Program-made: the position numbers and the translations under genes
Notes under the pieces: generated by a model
Seen by the model: the letters and a program-made list of their open reading frames with translations, nothing else
What the model was told of the DNA's origin: nothing
Databases searched by the model: none
Source: Lentzea guizhouensis
Lineage (GTDB): Bacteria > Actinomycetota > Actinomycetes > Mycobacteriales > Pseudonocardiaceae
DNA: 64,000 nucleotides
Direction of reading: 5' to 3'
Assembly: GCF_001701025.1 (NCBI RefSeq)
Contig: NZ_CP016793.1
Span: 4,774,001-4,838,000 of the forward strand
In this document: piece by piece, positions 8,313-16,680 of the stretch
Layout of the letters: each line of letters starts with the position of its first letter
Position numbering within the stretch: the first letter of the stretch is position 1

Positions 8313-9161
8313 TCAGGCCAGCGACTGCCGCACCCGGTACGGCGGAATGCTGTTGCCCAGCAACGCCAGGTCGTCGATCGACTCCGGCCGGTACCCGGCC
8401 GTGGCCAACCGCTCCACCATCAACGCCGTCGGGTCCTCGACCACGTCCGCGCGGCCGAACAGGTACGCCCACTCGTGCTCGTCCGAGCCGTAGTAGGCGA
8501 CCGTGTCGAACACCTCGTTGAACCGCTGCCACGAGCGGATCAGCGTGGTGTTGCGCCACATCGTCTGGCAGCCGGACTGGTTGACGACGACGCCGCCGGG
8601 GCGCAGCAGGGCCTTGCACATGCGCAGGAAGTCCGCGCCGTACAGGCGGTTGTGCTGCGCCTCCTCCTCGCGCTCGTCGGGCAGGTCCACCAGCACGATG
8701 TCGTACTTCTCCGACGTCGTGCGGATGTACTCGAACCCGTCGATGTACTGCACGCGGACCGGGCCTTCACCCTTCTCCGCGGCAGCCAGCTCGGACGGCG
8801 TGTAGCCGTACGGGAGGTGCTCCGCGCACAGCTTCACCGCCTGCTCGTCGATGTCGATGTGGTCGACGACCGACGCTCCGTGCTGCACGGCCATCTGGCA
8901 CACGACGCCCTCGGAGGAGCCGATGACCAGCACGCGCTCGACGGTGTCGGCCAGCAGCAGCGCCGGCACCATCAGGGCCTCGTGGTAGGTCAGCTGGCTG
9001 AGCTCCGTCGACTGGCGGTCGTTGTCGCAGAAGAGCGACAACCCCTGGGCCGTCCGGGCGATCACGAGGTGCTGGAAGTCGGTCTTGGTGTCGACCACCA
9101 CCTCGTCCACGCGCCAGTGGCGGGTCATGCCGTCGGCGAGCGGTTCGTTGATCGTGTTCAC
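8313..9161 (-). CDS. speE: Spermidine synthase family aminopropyltransferase
   Basis: The 282-residue protein is a Rossmann-type aminopropyltransferase that moves the aminopropyl group of decarboxylated SAM to a diamine, giving spermidine from putrescine. The family signature is present as RVLVIGSSEGVV with HIDIDEQAVKLC, and the acidic loop VLVDLPDEREEEAQHNRLYGADF corresponds to the substrate-binding and catalytic Asp region. The first glycine motif is GSSEG rather than the usual GGGDG, a variation that could alter dcSAM binding. It overlaps speD by 4 bases. It could also use other polyamines; the specificity is inferred from the neighbouring ornithine decarboxylase. Confidence 0.88.
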   Translation of the reverse strand: MNTINEPLADGMTRHWRVDEVVVDTKTDFQHLVIARTAQGLSLFCDNDRQSTELSQLTYHEALMVPALLLADTVERVLVIGSSEGVVCQMAVQHGASVVDHIDIDEQAVKLCAEHLPYGYTPSELAAAEKGEGPVRVQYIDGFEYIRTTSEKYDIVLVDLPDEREEEAQHNRLYGADFLRMCKALLRPGGVVVNQSGCQTMWRNTTLIRSWQRFNEVFDTVAYYGSDEHEWAYLFGRADVVEDPTALMVERLATAGYRPESIDDLALLGNSIPPYRVRQSLA

Positions 9162-9553
9162 GCGGCGTGCTCCTTGATGCCACGAGTGACGAGATCCGTG
9201 CTCACGTGAGCGGCGCCCAGGGCGTCAGCGAGTAGCTGGACGGCGAGTGCGGGTTTTGCGCGTGTACCGCAGGTGAACACGTCGACGAACACCGAGCCCA
9301 CTTCGGGATAGGTGTGGATCGACGCGTGCGACTCCGACAGCAGGGCGAGCACGGTGACTCCTTGGGGATCGAACTTCTTGGAGATCACCTCCAGGACGGT
9401 TGCGTCGGCCTGCGTGAGAACCTCACCGAGGGCGTGCTTCAGGAACTGCTCGTCATCGAGCAGATCGGCACTCACACCCGAAAGCTCTGCAAGTACGTGC
9501 TGTCCCGCGAACAAACCGACGGTCTCCTCGGTCTGACAGGGCGCTTCGGACAT
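9158..9553 (-). CDS. speD: S-adenosylmethionine decarboxylase proenzyme
   Basis: The 131-residue pyruvoyl enzyme makes decarboxylated SAM for spermidine synthesis. It matches the short prokaryotic class typified by LSESHASIHTYPE: self-cleavage would occur before Ser75, which becomes the pyruvoyl group, with His80 and the downstream CGTRAKP cysteine as expected catalytic residues. ATG at 9553 is preferred because GGAG lies 7 bases upstream; a TTG codon directly before it is the alternative. The 3' end overlaps speE by 4 bases (coupled translation) and ornithine decarboxylase lies 32 bases upstream. Confidence 0.93.
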   Translation of the reverse strand: MSEAPCQTEETVGLFAGQHVLAELSGVSADLLDDEQFLKHALGEVLTQADATVLEVISKKFDPQGVTVLALLSESHASIHTYPEVGSVFVDVFTCGTRAKPALAVQLLADALGAAHVSTDLVTRGIKEHAA

Positions 9554-9585
9554 CAATCACTCCAAACTATGTGAATTGCGACGAC

Positions 9586-10752
9586 TCAGATGCAGTACGT
9601 GGCCAGCGGCGGGAAGCCGTTGAAGCACACGGACGAATAGGAGGAGGTGTAGGCGCCGGCGTGGAGGACGTCCACGTGGTCGCCCGCCCTCAGGTCGAGC
9701 GGCAGGTCGTAGCGGGTGTGCTGGTAGATCACGTCGTCCGCGTCGCACGTCGGGCCCGCCAGCACGATCGGACCCGTCGGAGAACCGTCGCGCGAGGTGC
9801 GCAGCCGGTAGGCGATCGCCTCGCCCTCGGTCTCGGCGAGACCCTGGTAGCGGCCGATGTCGAGGTACACCCACCTGCGTTCGTCCGAATAGGACTTGCG
9901 CGACACCAGCACGACGGACGAGCGGATCATCCCGGCCTCCGCGGAGATCGCGCGGCCCGGCTCGATCATCACCCGTGGTCGCACGGCACCGAAGTGTCGT
10001 GCGACCGAAGCCTCGATGGCAGAGGCGAAAGCCTCCAGCGTGGGCGTGTCTTCTTGATACACCGCGGGGAGGCCGCCACCCAAGTTCACCGTGGTGGTCT
10101 CGATGCCTTCCGCACGCAGTTTTGACGCGATCAGAGCGGCGTCGGCGATCCCGGCGTCCCAGCCGGCCACGGAGAGCTGTTGCGAGCCCGCGTGGAAAGC
10201 AACGCCCAAAGGAACGAGCCCCGACTGGTGCGCCAGCCGCAAGAGATCCGTCGCCATCTCCGGATCGCAACCGAACTTGTTGCCGAACGGGTACGTGGAG
10301 CCCTTGCCGTGGACGAGAATGCGCATCAGCACGGACGAACCGGGTGCGTGCTCGGCGACGAACCGCACGTCCTGTTCGCTGTCCGACACGAACAGTCGCA
10401 CGCCGCGCGAGTACGCGTACGCGATGTCCGCGGCCTTCTTGATGGGGTTGCTGTAGGAGATCGACGACGGCTCGGCGCCGCGTGCCAGGCACAGGTCGAT
10501 CTCCGCGGGGGAGGCGACGTCGAACCGCGCACCCTGCGAGACCAGGGTCGCGACGACGTCCGCCTCGGGGTTCGACTTGACGGCGTAGAAGATGTCGACG
10601 GACGGCATCGCGGCCTGGATCGCCTGGTAGCGCGCGCGAATCGTCTCGAGGTCGATCACCAGACACGGTGTCGACGGGTTCTCCTGGTCCAGGAAACGCC
10701 GAATACGAGCCTCTGCCTCGTTGCGCCGGTCAACGGCGAAGCTCTCGGTCAT
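9586..10752 (-). CDS. Ornithine/diamino-acid decarboxylase, alanine-racemase fold
   Basis: The 388-residue PLP enzyme belongs to the eukaryotic-type ornithine decarboxylase group. The PLP lysine is Lys59 in FYAVKSN. Other family motifs are VAFHAGSQ, the phosphate-binding NLGGGLP, EPGRAI, the partner-subunit Cys-Asp in GPTCDADDV, and GAYTSSYSSVCFNGF near the C-terminus. It would supply putrescine (or cadaverine if lysine is used) to the speD and speE products just downstream, giving a complete ornithine-to-spermidine route. The ATG follows GGGGAA. Diaminopimelate decarboxylase is a relative, but length and operon argue for a polyamine role. Confidence 0.9.
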   Translation of the reverse strand: MTESFAVDRRNEAEARIRRFLDQENPSTPCLVIDLETIRARYQAIQAAMPSVDIFYAVKSNPEADVVATLVSQGARFDVASPAEIDLCLARGAEPSSISYSNPIKKAADIAYAYSRGVRLFVSDSEQDVRFVAEHAPGSSVLMRILVHGKGSTYPFGNKFGCDPEMATDLLRLAHQSGLVPLGVAFHAGSQQLSVAGWDAGIADAALIASKLRAEGIETTTVNLGGGLPAVYQEDTPTLEAFASAIEASVARHFGAVRPRVMIEPGRAISAEAGMIRSSVVLVSRKSYSDERRWVYLDIGRYQGLAETEGEAIAYRLRTSRDGSPTGPIVLAGPTCDADDVIYQHTRYDLPLDLRAGDHVDVLHAGAYTSSYSSVCFNGFPPLATYCI

Positions 10753-10860
10753 TTCCCCAGGGGTCCCCCTTCATCCGCCTCGCGTTCCGCACGCGGGCAC
10801 GGCCGTCCACTCTACGGCCTCGACACCGCAAGTGCGCAATCCCGAACCGGTGAGTGTGAC

Positions 10861-12045
10861 TTACCCGGCAGACCTCAGCTCGACCATCGTGATGTCCGGA
10901 GGCGCGCCCACGCGCACCGGCGGCCCCCAGAAACCCGCGCCACGACTGGTGTAGAGCCACGTGTTGTCCACCTTCGACAACCCCGCGGTGCTGGGTTGCT
11001 GCAGCGGCACGAACAAGTTGAACGGCACCATCTGGCCACCGTGTGTATGACCGGACAACTGGAGGTCGACGCCGTGTGAAGAGGCGTCGCTGACCTGCAC
11101 GGGCTGGTGTGACAACAGGACGACGGGCTTGCTGCGGTCCCGTCCGTCCATCGCCCGGCCGAAGTCGGGGCCGTCGCCGTAGGACTTGCCGGTGACGTCG
11201 TTCACGCCGACGAGCTCGATCCCGCCGGCCACCGTCAACCCCTCGTTGCGCAACGGGTTCACGCCCAGCCGGTCGAGCTCCGCGATCCACTGCTCGTGGC
11301 CGGAGAAGTACTCGTGGTTGCCGGTCACGAAGAAGCTGCCGTGCCGCGACACCAGGTCCCGCAACGGCGCCGCCGCCTCACCCAGCTCGGCGACGGTGCC
11401 GTCGACCAGGTCGCCGACGATCGCGACCAGGTCGGCCTCCTGCTCGTTGATCATCCGCACGATCCGCTCGGTGTGCGAGCGCCCGAGCAGCGGGCCGAGG
11501 TGGATGTCGCTCACCACGGCGATCCGGAAACCGGACAGCGAGGGCTGGAGCTTGTCCAGCGTCACCGGGACGTTCAGCAGGTGCGGGTCGCCCAGCGCCT
11601 CGGTCATGCCGTAGCCGACCACGCCGCCCGCCGCGATGCCGGAACCGATCGCGACCGAGCGCGCGATGAACAGGCGGCGGCCGGGGTCCGGCACGACCTC
11701 GACCGGTTCGGCCGCCTCCGCGCCCGCGCCGACGGGCACGGGTGCGGCGCTGGCCTTGCGCAGCAGGATCCGGCGGGGGATCTCCGCTACGCCCAGCGCG
11801 ATGGCCAGGTAGAACAGCACCGCGAGCCAGATGAAGCCCGGCCAGGCGAAGAACTTCCCGTACTCCGGCGGCACCCGGCGCGTGACGACCAGGGCGCTCA
11901 TCAGCACCAGGAACGCACCGATGATGGCCAGCGTGCCGATGCGACGCCCGAGCGTGCGCGGTCGTGTCGTGTCCACGACCAGGCGGCGCCACAGGTACAG
12001 ATGCCCCAGCCCGGTGGGGACGCCGAGGAGCAAAAGGAAAATCAC
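10861..12045 (-). CDS. Membrane-anchored metallophosphoesterase (YkuE-like)
   Basis: The 394-residue protein has an N-terminal membrane region of about four helices, then a further segment with FIARSVAIGSGIAAGGVVG that resembles a twin-arginine-like second anchor. The catalytic calcineurin-like domain follows with VVSDIHLGPL, GDLVDG, GNHEYF and the final GHTHGGQ, so all metal-ligand motifs are intact. Relatives act on phosphodiesters or UDP-lipid intermediates at the outer membrane face. The GTG at 12045 begins directly at VIFLLLLGVP; the open frame extends further upstream but runs into the divergent sigma-factor promoter region. No strong ribosome-binding site is seen. Confidence 0.88.
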   Translation of the reverse strand: MIFLLLLGVPTGLGHLYLWRRLVVDTTRPRTLGRRIGTLAIIGAFLVLMSALVVTRRVPPEYGKFFAWPGFIWLAVLFYLAIALGVAEIPRRILLRKASAAPVPVGAGAEAAEPVEVVPDPGRRLFIARSVAIGSGIAAGGVVGYGMTEALGDPHLLNVPVTLDKLQPSLSGFRIAVVSDIHLGPLLGRSHTERIVRMINEQEADLVAIVGDLVDGTVAELGEAAAPLRDLVSRHGSFFVTGNHEYFSGHEQWIAELDRLGVNPLRNEGLTVAGGIELVGVNDVTGKSYGDGPDFGRAMDGRDRSKPVVLLSHQPVQVSDASSHGVDLQLSGHTHGGQMVPFNLFVPLQQPSTAGLSKVDNTWLYTSRGAGFWGPPVRVGAPPDITMVELRSAG

Positions 12046-12134
12046 GACATCAGTATGCGTTTCGCGAACTCCGTGCAACCCGCCAGGCTCCCGGTGGCGT
12101 GAGTAACCCGGTACCGCAGACAGGGGGAGACCTG

Positions 12135-12632
12135 ATGAGTGACCGGGACGCCGCGTTCCAGGAGTACTTCGCGGCCCGTTCCGACGCCATGCGCGGCACG
12201 GCATACCTGCTGTGCGGCGACTGGCATCGCGCGGAAGACCTCGTGCAGACCGCCTTCACGAAGCTGTACCTGGCGTGGCGGCGGGTCGAGCGGCACGAGG
12301 CGCTGGACGCCTACACCAGGCAGGTCCTGGTGCGGACGTTCCTGTCCGAGCGGCGGCGCGGGTGGTTCCGGTTCGAGTCGGTGAGCGACGACCTCACCGA
12401 CTCGGCTGCTCCGCCAGGGCTCTACCCGGAGGAACGGATGGTGTTGCTGGAGGCGCTGGCGAAGGTGCCTCCGAAGCAGCGTGCGTGCCTCGTCCTGCGG
12501 TACTGGGAGGACATGTCCGTCCAGCAGACGGCCGTCGTCCTCAAGTGTTCGGAAGGAACGGTAAAGAGCCAGGCCGCGCGGGGGCTGCAGACGCTGCGCG
12601 GCCTGCTCTCACAGCAGGAGAGGGTTCGATGA
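12135..12632 (+). CDS. ECF sigma factor of the actinobacterial SigE family
   Basis: The 165-residue protein has sigma region 2 (FQEYFAARSDAMRGTAYLLCGDWHRAEDLVQTAFTKLY, described here by residues 8-46) and region 4 (about 105-160, with LPPKQR-like VPPKQRACLVLRYWEDMSVQQTA and a CSEGTVKSQAARG recognition helix). It is the short type common in actinomycetes. The ATG follows GGGGGAGACC. The next gene overlaps its stop by 4 bases and encodes a single-pass membrane protein placed as an anti-sigma factor would be. The target regulon is unknown. Confidence 0.9.
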   Translation: MSDRDAAFQEYFAARSDAMRGTAYLLCGDWHRAEDLVQTAFTKLYLAWRRVERHEALDAYTRQVLVRTFLSERRRGWFRFESVSDDLTDSAAPPGLYPEERMVLLEALAKVPPKQRACLVLRYWEDMSVQQTAVVLKCSEGTVKSQAARGLQTLRGLLSQQERVR

Positions 12633-13486
12633 ACGAACAGGACCTCAAGAGGGCGTTCCAGGACGTGGTGGTGACCAGCAGCCCCCCGCCGGCCATGGAC
12701 CCGAACCGAGCGCTCGACGTCGCGCGCAAGGCCCGGTCCAAAAGGCGGTCTTCGCTGGTCGGCGCTGTGGTCGCGGTGCTCGTGGTGGGTGTCGGGCTGG
12801 GATCGGCGTTCGCGCTGAACCCGAAGGGCACCGGCGAGTACCTGGTCGGAGCCGGGCAGAGCAGCAGCTCCAAGCCGGGTGAACCGCTCACCGAGTGGGG
12901 TGACCGGTGGCCGGCCGGGCAGACCGACCGCACCGCTCGCCAGGGCCCGCAGGCCGCTCGCGGCGTGCAGCTGCTGGAGTCGATCAAGGCGTCCGCCCAG
13001 AGCCACGGCTATGAGACCCCGGCGCTGAAGTTCCAGAGCCAGGGCTACTCGAACGGCGACATGCAGTGGACCCAGGCGCAGATCGCGTCGGACAAGGGCG
13101 AGCAGCCCGAGCTCTGGGAGTACACGGCGTACGTGCCGGTCCGCAAGAACGGCAAGGTCGGCAAGCTGACGATCGAGGTGTCCACGCCCAACCCGGAGGA
13201 CGCCTCCGAACCGTGTGCGCTGGCCAGGCAGTTCTGGGGCATGTCCAAGGCGACGTGCAAGGTGCGCGACGTCGACGGGTTGAAGGTCGGTGACGCGTCC
13301 AGCCAGGAGCAGGGCCGCGTCATGGACTGGATGTCGTTCAAGCACCCGAACGGCTGGGTCGTGAACGTCGCCCAGAGCGCGAGCTACGACGGCGGCGGCT
13401 ACCCGCCGCTGGACGGCAACCCGTTCCTGGCGTCGGAGCTCGGCAAGATGGCCGTCGACCCGAAGTTCGTCCTCATCGGGGGCTGA
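12629..13486 (+). CDS. Single-pass membrane protein, probable anti-sigma partner
   Basis: The 285-residue product overlaps the sigma-factor gene by 4 bases. It has a short N-terminal cytosolic part of about 45 residues, one hydrophobic helix (about 47-66, SLVGAVVAVLVVGVGLGS), and an extracytoplasmic domain of over 200 residues with two Cys (SEPCALARQFWGMSKATCKV) that could form a disulfide. There is no His-X3-Cys-X2-Cys zinc motif, so it is not a classical ZAS anti-sigma factor. The role is inferred from position and topology only. A hairpin terminator follows. Confidence 0.75.
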   Translation: MNEQDLKRAFQDVVVTSSPPPAMDPNRALDVARKARSKRRSSLVGAVVAVLVVGVGLGSAFALNPKGTGEYLVGAGQSSSSKPGEPLTEWGDRWPAGQTDRTARQGPQAARGVQLLESIKASAQSHGYETPALKFQSQGYSNGDMQWTQAQIASDKGEQPELWEYTAYVPVRKNGKVGKLTIEVSTPNPEDASEPCALARQFWGMSKATCKVRDVDGLKVGDASSQEQGRVMDWMSFKHPNGWVVNVAQSASYDGGGYPPLDGNPFLASELGKMAVDPKFVLIGG

Positions 13487-13497
13487 CACGTTGTTCA

Positions 13498-13526
13498 GGG
13501 AGCGGTCACGATCCGTGGCCGCTCCC
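13498..13526 (+). terminator. Terminator after the sigma/anti-sigma pair
   Basis: GGGAGCGG (13498-13505) pairs with CCGCTCCC (13519-13526), and the inner TCACG with CGTGG extends the stem. It lies 11 bases after the stop codon and before pabAB. Confidence 0.8.
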
Positions 13527-13573
13527 TCTCGTACGTCCGATCGGGTGTTTCGGCAGGTAGAGTGCCGTCCGCA

Positions 13574-15559
13574 ATGCGGACTCTGCTCATCGACAACTAC
13601 GACTCGTTCACGTTCAACCTCTTCCAGCACCTCGCTGAGGTGAACGGTGTCGCACCCGTGGTCGTCCACAACGACGACCCGCGTTTTCGGCTTGCCTCGT
13701 TGCGCTCGTTCGACAACGTGGTGATCTCGCCCGGCCCCGGCCGGCCCGGCAACCCGGCGGACTTCGGCGTCTGCCGCGCGGTGGTCGAGCACGCCGAGAT
13801 CCCGTTGCTGGGCGTGTGCCTCGGACATCAGGGGCTGTGCCTGTCCCACGGCGCGACGGTCGGTCCTGCGCCGGTGCCGCGCCACGGCATCGTTTCGCCG
13901 GTGACGCACACGGGCGTCGACGTGTTCGCGGGCCTGCCGTCGCCTTTCGACGTGGTCCGCTACCACTCGTTGGCGGTCACGGACCTGCCTCCCTCCCTGG
14001 AGGCCATCGCGTGGAGCGATGACGGCGTGCTGATGGGTGTGCGCGCTCTCGACCGTCCCGCGTGGGGTGTGCAGTTCCACCCCGAGTCGATCTGCACGGA
14101 CCACGGGCGCGAGGTGCTGGCGAACTTCGCCGCCTTGACGCCCACGCGGTCCGCCGCGACGCCCGAACCGCTGGTGGTTCGTAAAGAGGCTCAGAAGCGT
14201 CCTGTGCACGTCCGGCGCCTTGAGCTGGCCGTCGACGCGGAAGAGGCGTTCGCGGCCCTCCACGGGGCGTCTGAGACGGCGTTCTGGCTGGACAGCGGTT
14301 CAGGGGGCCGGTTCTCGTTCCTGGGGGACGCCTCGGGGCCGCTGGCGCGCGTGGCCCGGTACTCCGTGCCCGGCCAGGAGCTGGTCGTCGACGGCGTGGC
14401 GCAGGACTGCCCGTCGTTCTTCGCCTGGCTGGACGACGACATCGCGCGGTGGGGCGTCGAGCAGCCCGACGTGCCGTTCGACTTCGCGCTGGGATGGGTC
14501 GGCTACCTCGGTTACGAGCTGAAATCGGAGTGCGGCGGCGACTTCGCCCATCGCGCGGAACAACCGGACGCGTCGTTCGTGTTCGCCGACCGGGCAGTGG
14601 TGATCGATCATCAGGACAACTCGGTCTATTTGCTCTCGTTGACCGATGACGACTGGTTCGAGCGAGTTTCGGTCGTTCTGGTCGCACTGCGGCCGCTACC
14701 GCCCGCTGTGCCGCCCGTTGTGTCGTCCGTGCAACTGCGCCACCGCCGCACGCACTACCTGAAGCTGATCAGCGCATGCCAGGAAGCGATCACCGCGGGC
14801 GAGACCTACGAGGTCTGCCTGACGAACATGATGTCCTGGCAGGCGGCGGTCGACCCGTGGGAGACTTATCGGCTCCTCCGCGCCGCAAATCCCGTTCCGT
14901 TCGGCGCGTTGCTGCGTTTCGGTGAACTGTCCGTGCTCAGCGCGTCACCCGAACGATTTATCCGGGTTGACCGGAACGGCGTCGTCGAGTCATCGCCGAT
15001 CAAGGGCACCCGGCCCCGCGGGCGAGATGCCGCCGAAGACGAGATGTTGCGCACAACGTTGGCCCGATCGGTCAAGGACCGCGCCGAGAACCTGATGATC
15101 GTGGACCTCGTCCGCAACGATCTCGGCACCTGCGCGGAAGTCGGTTCCGTCGAGGTGACGCGGTTGTTCGACGTCGAGACGTACTCGACCGTCCACCAAT
15201 TGGTGAGCACCGTGCGGGCGCGACTTCGACCGGACAGTTCTGCTGTCCGATGCGTTCGAGCGGCGTTTCCCGGCGGTTCGATGACCGGAGCCCCGAAGAT
15301 CCGGACCATGCAGATCCTCGACGGCGTGGAAGCTGGTCCACGCGGGGTGTACTCGGGAGCGCTCGGTTACTTCTCGCTCAACGGCGCCGCCGACTTCAGC
15401 ATCGTCATCCGAACGCTGGTCCGCAACGGCGACCAGGTCAGTTTCGGCGTCGGCGGAGCAGTCATCTCGCTGTCCGAGCCGGACGCGGAATTCGAGGAGA
15501 CGGCGGTCAAGGCGACAGCGGTGTTGCGGCTGTTCGGAGCGGACTTTCCCGGTCGTTGA
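13574..15559 (+). CDS. pabAB: Aminodeoxychorismate synthase, fused glutaminase and synthase
   Basis: The 661-residue protein joins an N-terminal class-I glutamine amidotransferase (about 1-190) to a chorismate-binding synthase (about 205-660). The glutaminase nucleophile is Cys82 in GVCLGHQG and the His-Glu pair is in VQFHPESI. In the synthase part the motif PIKGTRPRG has Lys477, the residue that distinguishes aminodeoxychorismate synthases from anthranilate synthases, and GAPKIRTMQILD and VGGAVISLSEP-type motifs follow. It forms 4-amino-4-deoxychorismate for p-aminobenzoate and folate. No pabC lies nearby. Fused PabAB also occurs in antibiotic pathways using PABA, but nothing here supports that. 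Confidence 0.92.
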   Translation: MRTLLIDNYDSFTFNLFQHLAEVNGVAPVVVHNDDPRFRLASLRSFDNVVISPGPGRPGNPADFGVCRAVVEHAEIPLLGVCLGHQGLCLSHGATVGPAPVPRHGIVSPVTHTGVDVFAGLPSPFDVVRYHSLAVTDLPPSLEAIAWSDDGVLMGVRALDRPAWGVQFHPESICTDHGREVLANFAALTPTRSAATPEPLVVRKEAQKRPVHVRRLELAVDAEEAFAALHGASETAFWLDSGSGGRFSFLGDASGPLARVARYSVPGQELVVDGVAQDCPSFFAWLDDDIARWGVEQPDVPFDFALGWVGYLGYELKSECGGDFAHRAEQPDASFVFADRAVVIDHQDNSVYLLSLTDDDWFERVSVVLVALRPLPPAVPPVVSSVQLRHRRTHYLKLISACQEAITAGETYEVCLTNMMSWQAAVDPWETYRLLRAANPVPFGALLRFGELSVLSASPERFIRVDRNGVVESSPIKGTRPRGRDAAEDEMLRTTLARSVKDRAENLMIVDLVRNDLGTCAEVGSVEVTRLFDVETYSTVHQLVSTVRARLRPDSSAVRCVRAAFPGGSMTGAPKIRTMQILDGVEAGPRGVYSGALGYFSLNGAADFSIVIRTLVRNGDQVSFGVGGAVISLSEPDAEFEETAVKATAVLRLFGADFPGR

Positions 15560-15627
15560 TCCCCACCGTTCCGGGGCTGGTGTGAACGGACCGGACTGTG
15601 TTCGTGCCTAATGCTCTTTCCGGGTTA

Positions 15628-15657
15628 ACACGTCGGCCGGCGGCCCGGCCGACGTGT
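15628..15657. terminator. Terminator between convergent pabAB and lsr2
   Basis: Arms ACACGTCGGCCG (15628-15639) and CGGCCGACGTGT (15646-15657) form a perfect 12-bp stem with a 6-base loop. The site lies between two convergent genes and may serve both strands. Confidence 0.85.
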
Positions 15658-15681
15658 GGAAACCTCGGGTGTTCCCGCAGC

Positions 15682-16023
15682 TCAGGACGCGTGCGCTTCC
15701 TGGAACTGCACGACCAGGTTCTGCGGAATGCGACCGCGGTCCGAGATCTGGTGTCCCTGCGCACGGGCCCAGTCCCGAATGCGCTGCGCCTCAGCCTTGT
15801 CGCTGGCCTTCACCGTGGACTTGCCGGTGCCCTTGCGCTGCTTGCGGCCACCCGCACGACGAGCCTTGGCGACGAAGTCCGCCAGCGACTCGCGAAGCCG
15901 CTCCGCATTTCCCTTCGACAGGTCGATGGCGTACTCGACACCGTCAAGTGCGAAGGTCACGGTCTCGTCGGCTTCTCCGCCGTCGAGGTCGTCGATGAGT
16001 TGGACGACGGTCTGCTGTGCCAC
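15682..16023 (-). CDS. lsr2: Lsr2-family nucleoid-associated silencer
   Basis: The 113-residue protein matches Lsr2, the H-NS-like protein of actinobacteria that bridges DNA and silences AT-rich, often horizontally acquired genes. The N-terminal dimerisation region reads MAQQTVVQLIDDLDGGEA with VTFALDGVEYAIDLS, a basic linker rich in Lys and Arg follows, and the C-terminal DNA-binding part has IRDWARAQG and the AT-hook-like RGRIP. The length is standard. The start is ATG at 16023 with GGAGGAAC upstream. The 323-base region before it is less GC-rich than the surroundings, compatible with self-binding. Confidence 0.96.
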   Translation of the reverse strand: MAQQTVVQLIDDLDGGEADETVTFALDGVEYAIDLSKGNAERLRESLADFVAKARRAGGRKQRKGTGKSTVKASDKAEAQRIRDWARAQGHQISDRGRIPQNLVVQFQEAHAS

Positions 16024-16346
16024 TGTTCCTCCGTTGGGTACTCACACAACACGCGGATCCTCGACCAAACCACGTGCTCCGACAACACCATAGTCCACAC
16101 GAGGAAAAACGGCGAACCTTTCGCCGCTAAAATGTGACCCAACCGCCCGGTCGGGGCATTTTGAGGTGGAAACCGCACGGGTGTTATGGGTCCAAAATGT
16201 GCTGCTAGTCGTCTCAGCACGGCGCCGTTGCTGGGCTTGCCGGACGCTTCCCCATTCCCGCTGACGGAGCAGCGTTGCACATAACGCACCCCCACCGGTG
16301 GAGGTATCCTGCACATACCCGCCAGGGGTAGGGAAGGTCAGGAGCG
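16024..16346. other. Divergent lsr2-csoR intergenic region
   Basis: This 323-base stretch carries no gene that I can support. Parts of it (about 16070-16200) are noticeably richer in A and T than the neighbouring DNA, including runs such as AAAAACGG and CGCTAAAATGTG, fitting the lsr2 promoter and possible Lsr2 binding. The right end holds the probable CsoR operator and csoR promoter. Confidence 0.6.
16316..16330 (+). promoter_or_regulatory. Probable CsoR operator
   Basis: TACCC (16316-16320) and GGGTA (16326-16330) form a dyad with a 5-base spacer, 16 bases before the csoR start codon. CsoR proteins of actinobacteria bind G/C-tract dyads of this general type and repress their own promoters until Cu(I) is bound. 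A second G/C-rich stretch with CACCCCCACCGGTGGAGG just upstream could be a related half-operator. Confidence 0.65.
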
Positions 16347-16628
16347 ATGCACGGGTACACCGCGGACAAGGACGCATACCTCAAGCGACTGCGCCGCATC
16401 GAGGGACAGATCCGCGGCCTGCAGCGCATGGTCGAGAACGACGAATACTGCATCGACGTCCTGACCCAGATCGCCGCCGCCACGAAGGCGCTGCAGGCCG
16501 TCTCCTTGGGGTTGCTCGACGAGCACTTGAAGCATTGTGTGGCCCAGGCCGTCGCCGAAGGAGGCCCGGTCGCCGAGGAGAAGCTCGCCGAGGCCTCCGC
16601 CGCCATCAGCCGTTTGGTGAAGTCCTAG
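16347..16628 (+). CDS. csoR: Copper-sensing transcriptional repressor CsoR
   Basis: The 93-residue all-helical DUF156 protein contains the Cu(I)-binding triad of CsoR: Cys35 (NDEYCIDVL), His60 and Cys64 (DEHLKHC). The DNA-facing helix RLRRIEGQIRGLQRM is also typical. Other DUF156 relatives for formaldehyde, nickel or persulfide lack this exact Cys-His-Cys set, so a copper assignment is favoured. RBS CAGGAG lies 7 bases before the ATG. Unlike many loci there is no copZ or copA gene beside it: the next feature is a tRNA gene, so it presumably regulates itself and distant copper genes. Confidence 0.93.
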   Translation: MHGYTADKDAYLKRLRRIEGQIRGLQRMVENDEYCIDVLTQIAAATKALQAVSLGLLDEHLKHCVAQAVAEGGPVAEEKLAEASAAISRLVKS

Positions 16629-16680
16629 GGGGTCCCGCAAGAAACCGGCGGCCCTGATCCGCTAGAGTTCACCCCGCTAC

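Noticed and set aside
13574..15559. Anthranilate synthase TrpEG-type fusion
   Set aside because: The PIKGTRPRG motif with Lys is the mark of aminodeoxychorismate synthase, and there is no trp gene nearby.
16347..16628. FrmR/RcnR-type formaldehyde or nickel sensor
   Set aside because: The Cys35-His60-Cys64 triad corresponds to Cu(I)-sensing CsoR; the other sensors have different ligands, including an N-terminal His or Pro.
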